43,345 nucleotides of DNA from Shackletoniella antarctica (GCA_003241845.1 QBMN01000009.1:1-43345); one strand, 5' to 3'. Positions 24,653 through 33,238 are shown, counted from the stretch's first letter. Notes: generated by a model from the sequence alone, not told the origin. Numbers and translations: made by a program.

Positions 24653-24985
24653 TTACTCTAGCAGGATGGTTTTGGTCAGAATGACCATCCACGTGGTTCC
24701 CGCTGGGGTGGATGCTCTAACATCTCCGCTCGACGACGGGGGCACGGGAATGGGGTCGCTCCAATCGTTGGGGTCGGCGTAGCCGTGGGCGTGGAGGATT
24801 TTGATGGTGCGGTCTATGCCTGCGCGGCTGCCGTAAAGCAGATGGCGCAACTTCTCGGGGTTGAGGGGCTTGAGGGGCCGGGTTCCTTGGTCGTTTCCGC
24901 CAACTCCTGATGAAAGCGGCAGGGACCCGGTCCCTGGGTTGGTCTCTGGGTTATCGCTGGCCTCTGGTTCGAGATATTCAAACAT
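24653..24985 (-). CDS. Small cyanobacterial hypothetical protein
   Basis: From the ATG at 24985 (MFEYLEPEASDNPET) this is a 110-residue soluble protein. The first 40 residues are low-complexity (G/S/P/N), then a compact helical segment PEKLRHLLYGSRAGIDRTIK and HAHGYADPNDWSDPIPVP, a pattern I recall from many cyanobacterial hypotheticals. The ending TTWMVILTKTILLE is hydrophobic. The track ORF begins 18 codons earlier, but the ATG fits the family better. No function is known. Confidence 0.75.
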   Translation of the reverse strand: MFEYLEPEASDNPETNPGTGSLPLSSGVGGNDQGTRPLKPLNPEKLRHLLYGSRAGIDRTIKILHAHGYADPNDWSDPIPVPPSSSGDVRASTPAGTTWMVILTKTILLE

Positions 24986-25030
24986 CGGTTCTGTCTCCGG
25001 TCGTGGTTGAGGAAGACAGAACGCGAAAAC

Positions 25031-25154
25031 CCTAGCCACCCGCAGTTGAGATGCAAACTGAGGGGGCTAGGGTACGATGAGCCTAGCCTCGCAATCTGCC
25101 TGTTAGATTTGCGGGGTTAGCTGTTCGTGGGTGTTGGTAGCACCTGCGAACAGC
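25031..25154. promoter_or_regulatory. Cluster of three hairpins upstream of the small hypothetical gene
   Basis: CCTAGCC/GGCTAGG encloses an inner CAGTT/AACTG stem (25031-25071); CGCAATCT pairs with AGATTTGCG (about 25090-25113) with one bulge; and GCTGTTCG/CGAACAGC encloses GGGTG/CACCT (25120-25154). This part of the 25040-25565 spacer has no credible gene. The dense structure could be a leader RNA for the minus-strand gene, a small RNA, or repeat debris; the sequence alone does not decide. Confidence 0.4.
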
Positions 25155-25179
25155 GCCAAGATTTTCGAGTTCTGCGTGG

Positions 25180-25375
25180 TCACCGTTCTGCTGAACGGCT
25201 TAATGTAAGAGCATAGTGGTACAAAAGCTCGCCGTCAACCGTGTAGAAGCAGGCGTGGTGGTTGAGATGGTGACATAGGTAGATGCTAGATAACCCCGGC
25301 AGCAAGGAGCTTGTCCAGCACTTTTGACGGATAAGCACCCCAATCTAGCAGGCAAAGATTGTTGGCTTCGGTGAG
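25180..25375 (-). pseudogene. Possible degraded gene with a frameshift
   Basis: On the minus strand one frame reads LTEANNLCLLDWGAYPSKVL and then DKLLAAGVI before TAG. Shifted by one base, the text continues as IYLCHHLNHHACFYTVDGEL, then LYHYALTLSRSAER and a stop at 25180-25182. Both pieces look protein-like, unlike the 72-residue frame listed in the ORF track, which crosses them. I do not recognise the family and cannot exclude chance. Confidence 0.25.
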
Positions 25376-25376
25376 C

Positions 25377-25409
25377 GGCGATTGCTGTCGCAGACGGCAA
25401 GCCGTTCGC
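25377..25409. repeat. 33-bp REP-like palindromic repeat, copy 1
   Basis: GGCGATTGCTGTCGCAGACG plus GCAAGCCGTTCGC contains the ACGGC/GCCGT hairpin. An identical 33-bp copy is at 25481-25513. This kind of short GC-rich palindrome is common in cyanobacterial intergenic DNA. Confidence 0.9.
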
Positions 25410-25437
25410 GCCACACAAGAAATAGCTAAGCGATCAA

Positions 25438-25538
25438 GTATAGTAAATCATTGAAGTGGACATAATTTGTGATGAGTAGTGGCGATTGCTGTCGCAGACG
25501 GCAAGCCGTTCGCTTGCTGCTCAATTCAGCCGTTATGC
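25438..25538 (+). other. attC-like recombination site 1 (upstream of hsdM)
   Basis: The left part GTATAGTAAATCATTGAAGT and right part GCTGCTCAATTCAGCCGTTA+TGC match the architecture of an integron attC: a degraded R'' box GTATAGT, an L box, and an intact R' core GTTATGC. It closely matches site 2 at 32266 (AAATCATTGRAGYGGACA in both). A REP copy has invaded the loop at 25481-25513. hsdM starts 28 bp after the core. The attC identity is by pattern only. Confidence 0.5.
25481..25513. repeat. 33-bp REP-like palindromic repeat, copy 2 (inside attC-like site 1)
   Basis: This is identical to the copy at 25377-25409. Here it sits within the loop of the attC-like site, between the L-type arms, which suggests insertion after the site formed. 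Confidence 0.9.
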
Positions 25539-25565
25539 GTAAGCAATTGCAACAGAATTTTTATA

Positions 25566-27104
25566 ATGACGAGTACCCAACAACGCGCCGCCCTGCAACG
25601 CCAAATCTGGCAAATTGCCAATGATGTTCGCGGCTCAGTCGATGGCTGGGATTTTAAGCAATACGTTCTCGGCACGCTGTTTTACCGTTTTATCAGTGAA
25701 AACTTTGCCAGCTACATTGAGGCTGGCGATGACAGCGTCCACTACGCCAAGCTGCCCGATAGTGTTATTACCGACGACATTAAAGATGATGCCATCAAAA
25801 CCAAAGGCTACTTTATTTACCCCAGCCAGTTGTTTGCCACGATCGCGGTCAATGCCAACACTAACGAAAGCCTGAATACTGACCTAGCGGCGGTTTTTGT
25901 GGCGATCGAAAGCTCTGCCAATGGCTACCCCTCTGAGACAGATATCAAGGGGCTGTTTGCTGACTTTGACACCACCAGCACCCGCCTCGGCAACACGGTT
26001 AAAGATAAAAACCTGCGCTTGGCTGCGGTACTAAAAGGGGTGGCAGGGCTAGAGTTTGGTGACTTTGATGCCAGCCATATCGACCTGTTTGGCGATGCCT
26101 ATGAGTTTTTGATCTCCAACTATGCCGCCAGTGCGGGTAAATCGGGGGGCGAGTTTTTTACGCCGCAGCACGTCTCTCGGCTGATTGCCCAGCTTGCCAT
26201 GCACCAGCAAACCAGCGTCAATAAAATTTATGACCCCGCCTGTGGTTCTGGTTCGCTGCTCTTGCAAGCTAAAAAGCACTTTGACGCTCACCTCATTGAA
26301 GACGGGTTTTACGGGCAGGAGATTAGCCACACGACCTATAACTTGGCGCGGATGAATATGTTTTTGCATAACATCAACTACGACAAGTTCAATATGCAGT
26401 TGGGCAATACGCTGACTGACCCGCATTTTGCTGATGAAAAGCCCTTTGATGCGATCGTCTCTAATCCGCCCTATTCGGTGAACTGGATTGGTAGTGATGA
26501 CCCGACGCTGATTAATGACGATCGCTTTGCGCCTGCTGGCGTACTTGCGCCCAAATCTAAGGCTGATTTTGCGTTTGTGCTGCATTGCTTGAGCTATTTA
26601 TCGAGCAAGGGCCGCGCGGCGATCGTGTGTTTCCCCGGTATTTTTTACCGTGGCGGTGCGGAAGCCAAAATCAGAAAGTATCTGGTGGATAACAACTATG
26701 TGGAAACGGTGATTGCTCTCGCGCCCAATCTGTTTTTTGGCACTACGATCGCGGTGACGATTTTGGTGCTATCTAAACATAAGACCGATACCGCTACTCA
26801 GTTTATTGATGCCAGTAGCCTGTTTAAAAAAGAAACGAACACCAACATCCTGACCGATGATCACATTGCCGAAATCATGGGGGTGTTTGATAGTAAGGAA
26901 AACGTTGATCACTTTGCCCGATCGGTGCCTTTTGAAGATATTGCTGATGATTACAATCTGTCGGTTAGTAGCTATGTGGAAGCCAAGGATACTCGCGAAG
27001 TGGTGGATATCACGGCGCTTAATGCTGAATTAAAAACCACTGTTGCGAAGATCGATCGCCTGCGTGCTGAGATTGATGCGATCGTGGCGGAGATTGAAGC
27101 ATGA
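25566..27104 (+). CDS. hsdM: Type I restriction-modification system, methyltransferase subunit M (type IC)
   Basis: HsdM methylates adenine in the target sequence and, with HsdS, guides the complex. The ATG at 25566 gives 512 residues, close to EcoR124I HsdM; the track start at 25479 lies within the attC-like/REP sequence and is not credible. The N-terminal helical domain ([35 protein letters not shown]) is followed by the gamma-class N6-adenine methylase motifs: [23 protein letters not shown] motif [12 protein letters not shown] (223-234) and catalytic NPPYSV (300-305). The C-terminal coiled coil ends with [11 protein letters not shown]. The stop overlaps the hsdS start by 4 bp (ATGA). Confidence 0.97.
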   Translation: MTSTQQRAALQRQIWQIANDVRGSVDGWDFKQYVLGTLFYRFISENFASYIEAGDDSVHYAKLPDSVITDDIKDDAIKTKGYFIYPSQLFATIAVNANTNESLNTDLAAVFVAIESSANGYPSETDIKGLFADFDTTSTRLGNTVKDKNLRLAAVLKGVAGLEFGDFDASHIDLFGDAYEFLISNYAASAGKSGGEFFTPQHVSRLIAQLAMHQQTSVNKIYDPACGSGSLLLQAKKHFDAHLIEDGFYGQEISHTTYNLARMNMFLHNINYDKFNMQLGNTLTDPHFADEKPFDAIVSNPPYSVNWIGSDDPTLINDDRFAPAGVLAPKSKADFAFVLHCLSYLSSKGRAAIVCFPGIFYRGGAEAKIRKYLVDNNYVETVIALAPNLFFGTTIAVTILVLSKHKTDTATQFIDASSLFKKETNTNILTDDHIAEIMGVFDSKENVDHFARSVPFEDIADDYNLSVSSYVEAKDTREVVDITALNAELKTTVAKIDRLRAEIDAIVAEIEA

Positions 27105-28384
27105 ATTTTCTGGAAAAGCTGTTGGATGGCGTGGCGGTGGAGTGGAAGCCTCTGCGGAAAGTAGTATTGCCGACGAGTAATATTAAATGGAGAAATACAG
27201 ATCGAATCTATCGCTATATTGATTTAACCTCTGTTAGCATTGAAACCAAAAAAATAGCTGAAACAACCGAAATAACAGCCAATAATGCACCAAGCAGAGC
27301 GCAAAAGCTTGTTGAAAAAAATGATGTTATTTTTGCGACAACTCGACCATCTCAACAACGATATTGCTTAATTGATAATGAGTACTCTGGTGAAGTTGCC
27401 AGTACTGGCTACTGTGTTTTACGAGCCAAAAAAGATGAGGTGTTGCCAAAATGGATTCTATATTGCATTGCTTCAAATGATTTCAAAATCTATGTTGAAG
27501 AAAATCAAAGTGGTTCAGCATACCCTGCAATTTCGGACACCAAAGTCAAAGACTTTATAATCCCCATCCCGCCCCTCGAAATTCAAGCCGAAATCGTGCG
27601 GATTTTGGACACTTTTACAGCGCTGACCGCTGAGCTGACCGCCGAGCTGACCGCCGAGCTGACCGATCAAAAAAAACAATATAACTATTACCGCGATCAG
27701 TTGTTGAGTTTTGAAAAAGGTGAAGTGGAGTGGAAGACATTGGGGGAGATTGGCGAGTTTATTCGCGGAAAACGTTTCACCAAGGCGGATTACGTGGATG
27801 ATGGCATACAAGCTATTCACTACGGCGAAATTTACACACACTATGGAGTTTCAGCCTCTCATACGCTATCGCAGGTTCGGGCTGAAATGGCAGCATCATT
27901 ACGCTATGCAATCCCCGGCGATGTTGTCATGGCAGGTGTTGGTGAAACTGTTGAAGATGTTGGTAAGGCTGTTGCATGGATAGGAAGTGAGAAAGTAGCG
28001 ATTCACGATGATAGTTACGCTTTTCGTCATTCAATTAATCCAAAGTTTGTGTCCTATATGATGCAAACAACTACATTTATCAATGAGAAGGCGAAATATG
28101 TATCCAGTGGAAAGGTTAAGCGATTATTGATTAATGGAATTGAAAAAGTCCGAATACCAATCCCATACCCAAATGATCCTAAAAAATCGGTTGCCGAACA
28201 AGCCCGCATCGTCGCCATCCTCGACAAATTTGACACCCTCACCACCTCCATCCGCGAAGGCTTGCCCCATGAAATTGCCTTGCGCCAAAAGCAATACGAA
28301 TATTACCGCGATTTACTGCTCACCTTTCCCAAGCCTGAAGAGGTAGAGGCGCACCTTAACAGCATGGAGAAATCCCATGGATAA
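27101..28384 (+). CDS. hsdS: Type I restriction-modification system, specificity subunit S with TAEL repeats
   Basis: HsdS (427 residues) sets the DNA target through two target-recognition domains. The first TRD is about 15-150 and the second about 205-355. They are separated by a helical spacer, [15 protein letters not shown] onward, then [20 protein letters not shown], and a second spacer-like C-terminal helix ([15 protein letters not shown]). The first spacer holds three in-frame TAEL units (residues 176-187) coded by 12-bp repeats at 27626-27661. In the EcoR124 family the number of TAEL units changes the gap between the two half-sites of the recognition sequence. Both TRDs are A+T-rich. 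The stop overlaps the next gene by 8 bp. Confidence 0.96.
   Translation: MNFLEKLLDGVAVEWKPLRKVVLPTSNIKWRNTDRIYRYIDLTSVSIETKKIAETTEITANNAPSRAQKLVEKNDVIFATTRPSQQRYCLIDNEYSGEVASTGYCVLRAKKDEVLPKWILYCIASNDFKIYVEENQSGSAYPAISDTKVKDFIIPIPPLEIQAEIVRILDTFTALTAELTAELTAELTDQKKQYNYYRDQLLSFEKGEVEWKTLGEIGEFIRGKRFTKADYVDDGIQAIHYGEIYTHYGVSASHTLSQVRAEMAASLRYAIPGDVVMAGVGETVEDVGKAVAWIGSEKVAIHDDSYAFRHSINPKFVSYMMQTTTFINEKAKYVSSGKVKRLLINGIEKVRIPIPYPNDPKKSVAEQARIVAILDKFDTLTTSIREGLPHEIALRQKQYEYYRDLLLTFPKPEEVEAHLNSMEKSHG
27626..27661 (+). repeat. 12-bp tandem repeat (three TAEL units) in hsdS
   Basis: The repeat is ACCGCTGAGCTG followed by two identical ACCGCCGAGCTG units, preceded by a decayed ACAGCGCTG. Copy number change by slippage or recombination would keep the frame and change the spacer helix by four residues. 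Confidence 0.97.
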
Positions 28385-28937
28385 AATTAGCCAAGTAAAA
28401 CAGCTTGTTAGCGAGATTAATCGTTTACATCGTGATTTTTCAAAGGATTATTTTGAAACAGGGCGGGTCGAAAAAATCAACCTTTCCAGAACCATAACCC
28501 ATGTGCCTGCCCCTCATATCTACAAGTATCGCCTCACCTTGCACGAGAGCGTGAACGATTACCTGATGATGGCAGGCATCGACATAAAATATTTTTATCG
28601 AGTCAAAACCCGCGAAAGTATCGACGACAAAATTGAACGCTTCTCAACGCGAGAAGATCAATACCCCGTTAATAACTGGCTCAATGATATTTTTGGCGCA
28701 CGCATTGTTTTAACAGCCGCAGAAATAACAGCCCTTATGGATTTGCTCGATGACTGGCAAGATGAACTAAACCTAAAAAACTGGTACTTGCGTAACAAAG
28801 AAGGCTATAGAGGCTTGCATATTTACTTTAAAAATAAAATCAACTTTTACTTCCCTTGGGAACTGCAAATTTGGGATGCAGAGGACATTCAAAGCAATAT
28901 TCAAAATCACGAAAAATTTAAACGTAACTTTGTTTAG
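28377..28937 (+). CDS. RelA/SpoT-domain protein embedded in the hsd operon
   Basis: This 186-residue protein reads as a single (p)ppGpp-synthetase-type nucleotidyltransferase domain (RelA_SpoT). Motifs in order: [16 protein letters not shown] (74-89, the R.K...S...K substrate segment), [10 protein letters not shown] (103-112, with the metal-binding D104), [10 protein letters not shown] (142-151, the G-loop tyrosine) and WELQIWD (161-167, with the catalytic-type E162). There is no HD hydrolase, TGS or ACT domain, so it is a small-alarmone-synthetase-like stand-alone protein. Its ATG overlaps the hsdS stop by 8 bp and hsdR starts 38 bp later, so it is a stable part of the operon. Its length and motifs look intact. 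What it makes (pppGpp, ppApp, tRNA pyrophosphorylation) is unknown. Confidence 0.85.
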   Translation: MDKISQVKQLVSEINRLHRDFSKDYFETGRVEKINLSRTITHVPAPHIYKYRLTLHESVNDYLMMAGIDIKYFYRVKTRESIDDKIERFSTREDQYPVNNWLNDIFGARIVLTAAEITALMDLLDDWQDELNLKNWYLRNKEGYRGLHIYFKNKINFYFPWELQIWDAEDIQSNIQNHEKFKRNFV

Positions 28938-28975
28938 TTTATTTAAAGAGCGACCGTAAAAAAAGAAGCCGAATC

Positions 28976-31900
28976 ATGACCGACTACAAGGCGATCGCCG
29001 AATCCAATAACTTTATCGTGCTGGAACAATACAGCAAGCAATCAAGAACTAGCGAAAGCTACCAAAGCGAATACGACTTAGAGGACGAGTTTATTCAGGA
29101 TTTAGTTAATCAAGGCTATCAATACCTGACCAGCGTCACCAACCCCCAAGCCATGCTAGCCAACGTGCGCGAGCAGTTGCAGACGCTCAATCATGTGCAG
29201 TTTACCGAAGGCGAATGGCGGCGCTTTGTAGAAACCTTTTTAGATAAACCTAGCGACAGCATTACCGATAAAACCCGCAAAATCCATGATGATTACATCC
29301 ATGATTTTGTGTTTGATAATGGCCGCATTCAAAACATCTACCTCCTCGATAAAAAGAACCTTGCCCGCAACAAAGTCCAAGTGATCAAGCAATTTGCACA
29401 ACAGGGAACCCAAGCCAACCGCTACGATGTGACCATCTTGGTCAACGGCTTGCCCCTAGTGCAAATTGAGCTAAAAAAACGCGGCGTAGCCATTCGTGAA
29501 GCCTTTAACCAAGTGCATCGCTACAGCAAAGAGAGCTTTAACGCCGAACAATCGCTGTATAAGTATTTGCAACTGTTTGTCATTTCCAACGGCACCGATA
29601 CCCGCTACTTTGCCAACACCACCCAGCGCAATAAAAACAGCTTTGACTTCAGCATGAACTGGGCGAAAGCCGATAACAACCTGATCAAAGACCTGAAAGA
29701 CTTCACCGCCACCTTTTTTCAGAAAAATACCCTGCTCAGTGTGCTGTTGCAGTATTCAGTCTTTGATGTGAATGACACCTTACTGGTGATGCGCCCCTAC
29801 CAGATTGCCGCCACCGAGCGCATTTTATGGAAAATCAACAGCGCCTACCAAGCCAAACACTGGAGCCGTCTTGAGGGCGGCGGCTATATCTGGCACACCA
29901 CTGGCTCAGGCAAAACCTTAACCAGCTTTAAAGCGGCGCGGCTGGCGACGGGGCTAGAGTTTATCGACAAGGTGTTTTTTGTGGTTGATCGCAAAGACCT
30001 TGACTACCAAACCATGAAAGAATACCAGCGCTTTTCCCCCGATAGCGTCAACGGCTCTGACAGCACTGCGGGGCTGAAGCGTAATCTGGATAAAGACGAC
30101 AATAAGATCATCGTCACCACCATCCAGAAACTCAATCACCTGATGAAAACCGAAAGCGACCTAGCCATCTACAACAAGCAGGTCGTGTTTATTTTTGATG
30201 AATGCCACCGCAGCCAGTTTGGTGAGGCACAGAAGAACTTACAGAAAAAATTTAAGCGGTTTTATCAGTTTGGCTTCACTGGCACGCCCATTTTTCCGCA
30301 AAACGCCCTGGGCGCAGACACCACCGCCAGCGTATTTGGTCGCGAGCTACATTCCTATGTGATTACCGACGCGATCCGTGATGAAAAAGTGCTGAAGTTC
30401 AAGGTGGACTACAACGATGTGCGCCCAAAATTCAAAGCCATTGAAACCGAGCAAGACGAGCAAAAGCTAAACGCCGCCGAAAACAAACAAGCCCTGTTAC
30501 ACCCCAATCGCATTCGCGAGATTTCTCAATACATCTTGAATAACTTCCGCCAAAAAACCCACCGCTTGCAAGCAGGCGGCAAAGGCTTTAATGCCCTGTT
30601 TGCGGTGAGCAGTGTGGACGCTGCCAAGTTGTATTATGAAGCCTTTAAGCAATTACAAAAAGACCGCGATCAACCCCTGAAAATTGCCACCATTTTCTCC
30701 TTTGCCGCCAATGAAGAACAGGCAACCGTGGGCGAAATTTTGGATGAAGGCTTTGATGTATCAGCTATGAACAGCAGCGCCAAAGAATTTTTAAGTACTG
30801 CTATTAGCGACTATAACGCCCTTTTTACAACCAACTTCAGCGTAGATAGCAATGGTTTTCAAAACTACTACCGTGATCTGGCTAAGCAAGTAAAAGCCAA
30901 AGAAATCGATCTGCTGATCGTGGTGGGTATGTTTCTGACAGGGTTTGATGCGCCTACACTCAATACCTTGTTTGTGGACAAAAACCTGCGCTATCACGGT
31001 TTGCTGCAAGCCTATTCACGCACCAACCGCATTTATGATGCCACCAAAACTTTTGGCAATATCGTCACCTTCCGCGATTTAGAACAAGCCACCATCGATG
31101 CCATCACCCTGTTTGGCGATAAAAACACCAAAAACGTGGTGCTGGAAAAAAGCTACAGGGAATACATGGGCGGCTTTACCGATGTGGTGACTGGTGAAGC
31201 GCGGCGAGGCTTTGTGGAGGTGGTGACGGAATTAGAGCAGCGTTTTCCCAACCCCGACGAGATTGTTTTAGAAAAAGACAAAAAAGACTTTGCCAAGCTA
31301 TTTGGCGAATACTTGCGGGTTGAAAATGTGCTGCAAAACTACGATGAATTTGCCAGCCTGAAAGCCTTGCAACAGATCGATATGAATGACCCGGCGGCGG
31401 TTGAAGCGTTTAAAGCAGAACACTATTTAAGTGATGAAGACCTGACGGCACTGCAAGCCATCAAGGTTCCTGCCGAGCGCACCATTCAAGATTACCGCTC
31501 CACCTACAACGATATCCGCGACTGGTTACGCCGAGAAAAAGCGGGCAGTGAAAAAGAAAAATCCACGATCGATTGGGATGATGTGGTGTTTGAAGTGGAT
31601 TTGCTGAAATCCCAAGAGATCAATCTGGATTACATTCTTGAGCTAATTTTTGAGCAGAATAAAAAGAATAAAAGTAAGGGTGAATTGATCGAAGAAGCTC
31701 GCCGCCTGATTCGAGCCAGCCTAGGCAATCGAGCCAAAGAAGGCCTGATTGTGGATTTCATTAATCAAACCAATCTCGATGAGATGGCAGATAAAGCCAG
31801 CATCATTGATGCATTCTTTAAATTTGCCCAAGCTGAGCAAGCCCGCGAAGCAGATGAGTTGATTCGTTCAGAAGGCTTGAATGAGGAAGCAGCCAAACGC

Positions 31901-32074
31901 TATATCAGTGCCTCCCTGAAACGCGAGTTCGCCAGCGAGAATGGGACTGAGTTAAATTCAACACTGCCTAAAATGAGTCCGCTTAATCCAGAATACAAAA
32001 CCAAGAAGCAGAGCGTTTTCCAAAAAATTGCGGCGTTTGTTGAAAAGTTTAAAGGCGTAGGCGGGCAGATTTAG
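28976..32074 (+). CDS. hsdR: Type I restriction-modification system, restriction subunit R (EcoR124I-like)
   Basis: HsdR (1032 residues) is the translocating nuclease. The endonuclease domain has D151, E165 and K167 ([16 protein letters not shown]) and a QxxxY motif Q179/Y183 (FNQVHRYS). The superfamily 2 motor has Walker A TTGSGKT with K313 and the DECH box (408-411, [12 protein letters not shown]), then FGFTGTPIF and, in the second RecA domain, [18 protein letters not shown] and QAYSRTNR. From memory these positions coincide with the numbering of EcoR124I HsdR, so gaps against it must be minimal. The C-terminal helical domain (after about 890) ends normally at FKGVGGQI. No frameshift is seen; the system looks functional. 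Confidence 0.97.
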   Translation: MTDYKAIAESNNFIVLEQYSKQSRTSESYQSEYDLEDEFIQDLVNQGYQYLTSVTNPQAMLANVREQLQTLNHVQFTEGEWRRFVETFLDKPSDSITDKTRKIHDDYIHDFVFDNGRIQNIYLLDKKNLARNKVQVIKQFAQQGTQANRYDVTILVNGLPLVQIELKKRGVAIREAFNQVHRYSKESFNAEQSLYKYLQLFVISNGTDTRYFANTTQRNKNSFDFSMNWAKADNNLIKDLKDFTATFFQKNTLLSVLLQYSVFDVNDTLLVMRPYQIAATERILWKINSAYQAKHWSRLEGGGYIWHTTGSGKTLTSFKAARLATGLEFIDKVFFVVDRKDLDYQTMKEYQRFSPDSVNGSDSTAGLKRNLDKDDNKIIVTTIQKLNHLMKTESDLAIYNKQVVFIFDECHRSQFGEAQKNLQKKFKRFYQFGFTGTPIFPQNALGADTTASVFGRELHSYVITDAIRDEKVLKFKVDYNDVRPKFKAIETEQDEQKLNAAENKQALLHPNRIREISQYILNNFRQKTHRLQAGGKGFNALFAVSSVDAAKLYYEAFKQLQKDRDQPLKIATIFSFAANEEQATVGEILDEGFDVSAMNSSAKEFLSTAISDYNALFTTNFSVDSNGFQNYYRDLAKQVKAKEIDLLIVVGMFLTGFDAPTLNTLFVDKNLRYHGLLQAYSRTNRIYDATKTFGNIVTFRDLEQATIDAITLFGDKNTKNVVLEKSYREYMGGFTDVVTGEARRGFVEVVTELEQRFPNPDEIVLEKDKKDFAKLFGEYLRVENVLQNYDEFASLKALQQIDMNDPAAVEAFKAEHYLSDEDLTALQAIKVPAERTIQDYRSTYNDIRDWLRREKAGSEKEKSTIDWDDVVFEVDLLKSQEINLDYILELIFEQNKKNKSKGELIEEARRLIRASLGNRAKEGLIVDFINQTNLDEMADKASIIDAFFKFAQAEQAREADELIRSEGLNEEAAKRYISASLKREFASENGTELNSTLPKMSPLNPEYKTKKQSVFQKIAAFVEKFKGVGGQI

Positions 32075-32138
32075 GACCGCCAATCGGCGAAAAAACGGTG
32101 AGCAAACCGTTATACCAAAACCGATGAGTCCGTTAGGG

Positions 32139-32270
32139 TTATCTGCTTCGGTTCGAGATTGGTAAGCAAAAATTATTCTCTTCATTGATGAGTTCCGGGA
32201 ATTTATCGACGATTCCTTTCATGATGCGTTCCACCGCCAAAGTTAAGAATAGATAAGAGTTTGGGGCATA
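32139..32270 (-). pseudogene. Possible antisense gene remnant overlapping attC-like site 2
   Basis: On the minus strand a frame open from the left arm of the site reads YAPNSYLFLTLAVERIMKGI and then VDKFPELINEENNFCLPISN before TAA at 32139-32141. An ATG occurs at 32222 (28 codons). The text is protein-like, but no family is recognised. Apart from this and the repeat and attC-like features, the 32075-32514 spacer holds only a short AACGGT/ACCGTT hairpin after hsdR (32094-32111). Confidence 0.2.
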
Positions 32271-32352
32271 ACAAATCATTGGAGCGGACAGAATTTTGAT
32301 ATTTTGGTGATGAGCAAAGATTTAGGTCCGCCGCTCAATTCAGCCGTTAGGC
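32266..32352 (+). other. attC-like recombination site 2 (downstream of hsdR)
   Basis: The 87-bp site begins with GCATAAC (R''), then AAATCATTGGAGCGGACAG, and ends with GGTCCGCCGCTCAATTCAGC, CGTTAGGC. R'' and R' (GTTAGGC) are complementary at 6 of 7 positions, and GCGGAC pairs with GTCCGC in the L region with unpaired bases between, as in folded attC hairpins. The R' core fits GTTRRRY. This is the best preserved of the three sites. Confidence 0.6.
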
Positions 32353-32471
32353 ATCGCTGCTCTGCTCTCACTTTCACCACCGCCTGCCCTAGTGCCTGAG
32401 CGCTGCGGCGCTACAATCTAGGCATTGCTGGGGTAGTTGTCTAGCCGTAGGGCCAATGGTAAATAAGGCGA
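32342..32471. repeat. 130-bp direct repeat, copy 1 (includes 5' tip of UPF0182 gene)
   Basis: It is about 95% identical to 34048-34177, 1706 bp downstream. It contains the promoter-proximal leader of the UPF0182 gene and its first five codons (ATGGTAAATAAGGCG at 32456), after which the sequences part. The left end lies within the attC-like R' region. Copy 1 is therefore a truncated duplicate, while copy 2 is attached to the intact gene. Confidence 0.95.
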
Positions 32472-32514
32472 ATGTAATTAGTATGAGTCGAAGATTTCTA
32501 TCAACTTCCACATT

Positions 32515-32739
32515 ATGAACTATCAAGACATCATTACGATTGAGCCTGGAAAACGCAGCGGCAAGCCCTGTATTCGAGGAATGCGAATTACCGTCTACGA
32601 CATCTTAGAATATCTAGCAGGTGGAATGACTGAGGCAGAAATTCTAGAAGATTTCTCAGAGCTTACCTTAGAAGATATCAAAGCTTGCCTTGCTTTTGCA
32701 GCTGATCGCGAGAAAAAGCTATTTGTAGCACCGCTGTGA
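32515..32739 (+). CDS. DUF433 antitoxin-like protein
   Basis: The 74-residue protein matches DUF433: ITIEPGKRSGKPCIRGMRIT, then VYDILEYLAGGMTEAEILED and ADREKKL at the end. These small helix-turn-helix-like proteins are usually paired with a DUF5615 PIN-like toxin, forming a type II toxin-antitoxin pair. Here the next gene starts in a 4-bp overlap (GTGA) and begins as a DUF5615 protein but is truncated. The ATG at 32515 follows a long leader that includes copy 1 of the 130-bp repeat. Confidence 0.9.
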   Translation: MNYQDIITIEPGKRSGKPCIRGMRITVYDILEYLAGGMTEAEILEDFSELTLEDIKACLAFAADREKKLFVAPL

Positions 32740-32840
32740 AACTTCTCTTAGATAAAAATCTCTCAGATCGGATCGTTTACAGGATTATCGATTTGTATCC
32801 TGATTCTGAGCATGTCAAAACTGAGGCATGTTCTCGATGA
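32736..32840 (+). pseudogene. DUF5615 PIN-like toxin, truncated to 34 codons
   Basis: Reading from the GTG at 32736 gives KLLLDKNLSDRIVYRIIDLY, then PDSEHVKTEACSR and a TGA. This is the conserved N-terminus of DUF5615 toxins (KLLLDENLS with the first active-site aspartate, then YPDSEHV), which normally run to about 110-120 residues. The C-terminal acidic residues needed for nuclease activity are gone. The break at about 32830 is directly followed by a nucleotidyltransferase gene whose ATG overlaps this stop (ATGA), so a recombination event joined two cassettes here. It is too short for the ORF track. Confidence 0.75.
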
Positions 32841-33238
32841 GTTGCTTTCAAAGAGAGGCTGAAATCATCTCTTGGCTATCAAGTGTAATCTTTAAGGTAT
32901 TTAACAGCGAAGAAGTTCAAGCTTGGCTTATTGGTTCAATTGCTAGTGGCTCTATTGATCCCAAGGACTGCGATGTGTTGATAATGCTCAAATCAAGTTG
33001 CATTTCCCAACTTGTAAAAATCAGCCTTATTTGGAGAAAGGAGTTTGAAGAAAGATTTGGTCTGTCGCTACACCTAACTAGGATCACTTACGATGAAGTA
33101 GAATCATGTGAATTGTTTCTAAATAGTGTTGGGATTATGGCTAAGATGATTGACAGCCGCTCAGTCAGAACATTAGATATTGCCACCCTGAACTCATTTT
33201 CACAACTGCCTGCCCTAGTGATCGCAGATCTCTTGTAG
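32837..33238 (+). CDS. Nucleotidyltransferase-domain protein (MNT-like)
   Basis: This 133-residue protein shows a pol-beta/MNT nucleotidyltransferase motif, AWLIGSIASGSIDPKDCDVL: the GS motif followed by D-x-D (KDCDVLI). The N-terminus is a long helix (REAEIISWLSSVIFKVFNSE) and the remainder is alpha/beta (KEFEERFGLSLHLTRITYDE). MNT proteins are typically antitoxins of HEPN toxins or stand-alone island genes; no HEPN partner is next to it. The ATG at 32837 is preferred over 32828 because it overlaps the preceding stop. The last 10 codons resemble part of the 130-bp repeat (33193-33220), so the native C-terminus may have been replaced. Confidence 0.75.
   Translation: MSCFQREAEIISWLSSVIFKVFNSEEVQAWLIGSIASGSIDPKDCDVLIMLKSSCISQLVKISLIWRKEFEERFGLSLHLTRITYDEVESCELFLNSVGIMAKMIDSRSVRTLDIATLNSFSQLPALVIADLL

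Noticed and set aside
25200-25418. 72-codon minus-strand ORF as a real gene
   Set aside because: It translates the REP element and runs across two better protein-like frames; it has no ribosome binding site.
25479-25565. Longer HsdM start in the ORF track
   Set aside because: It would translate the REP copy and attC-like arm; EcoR124-type HsdM begins near [15 protein letters not shown].
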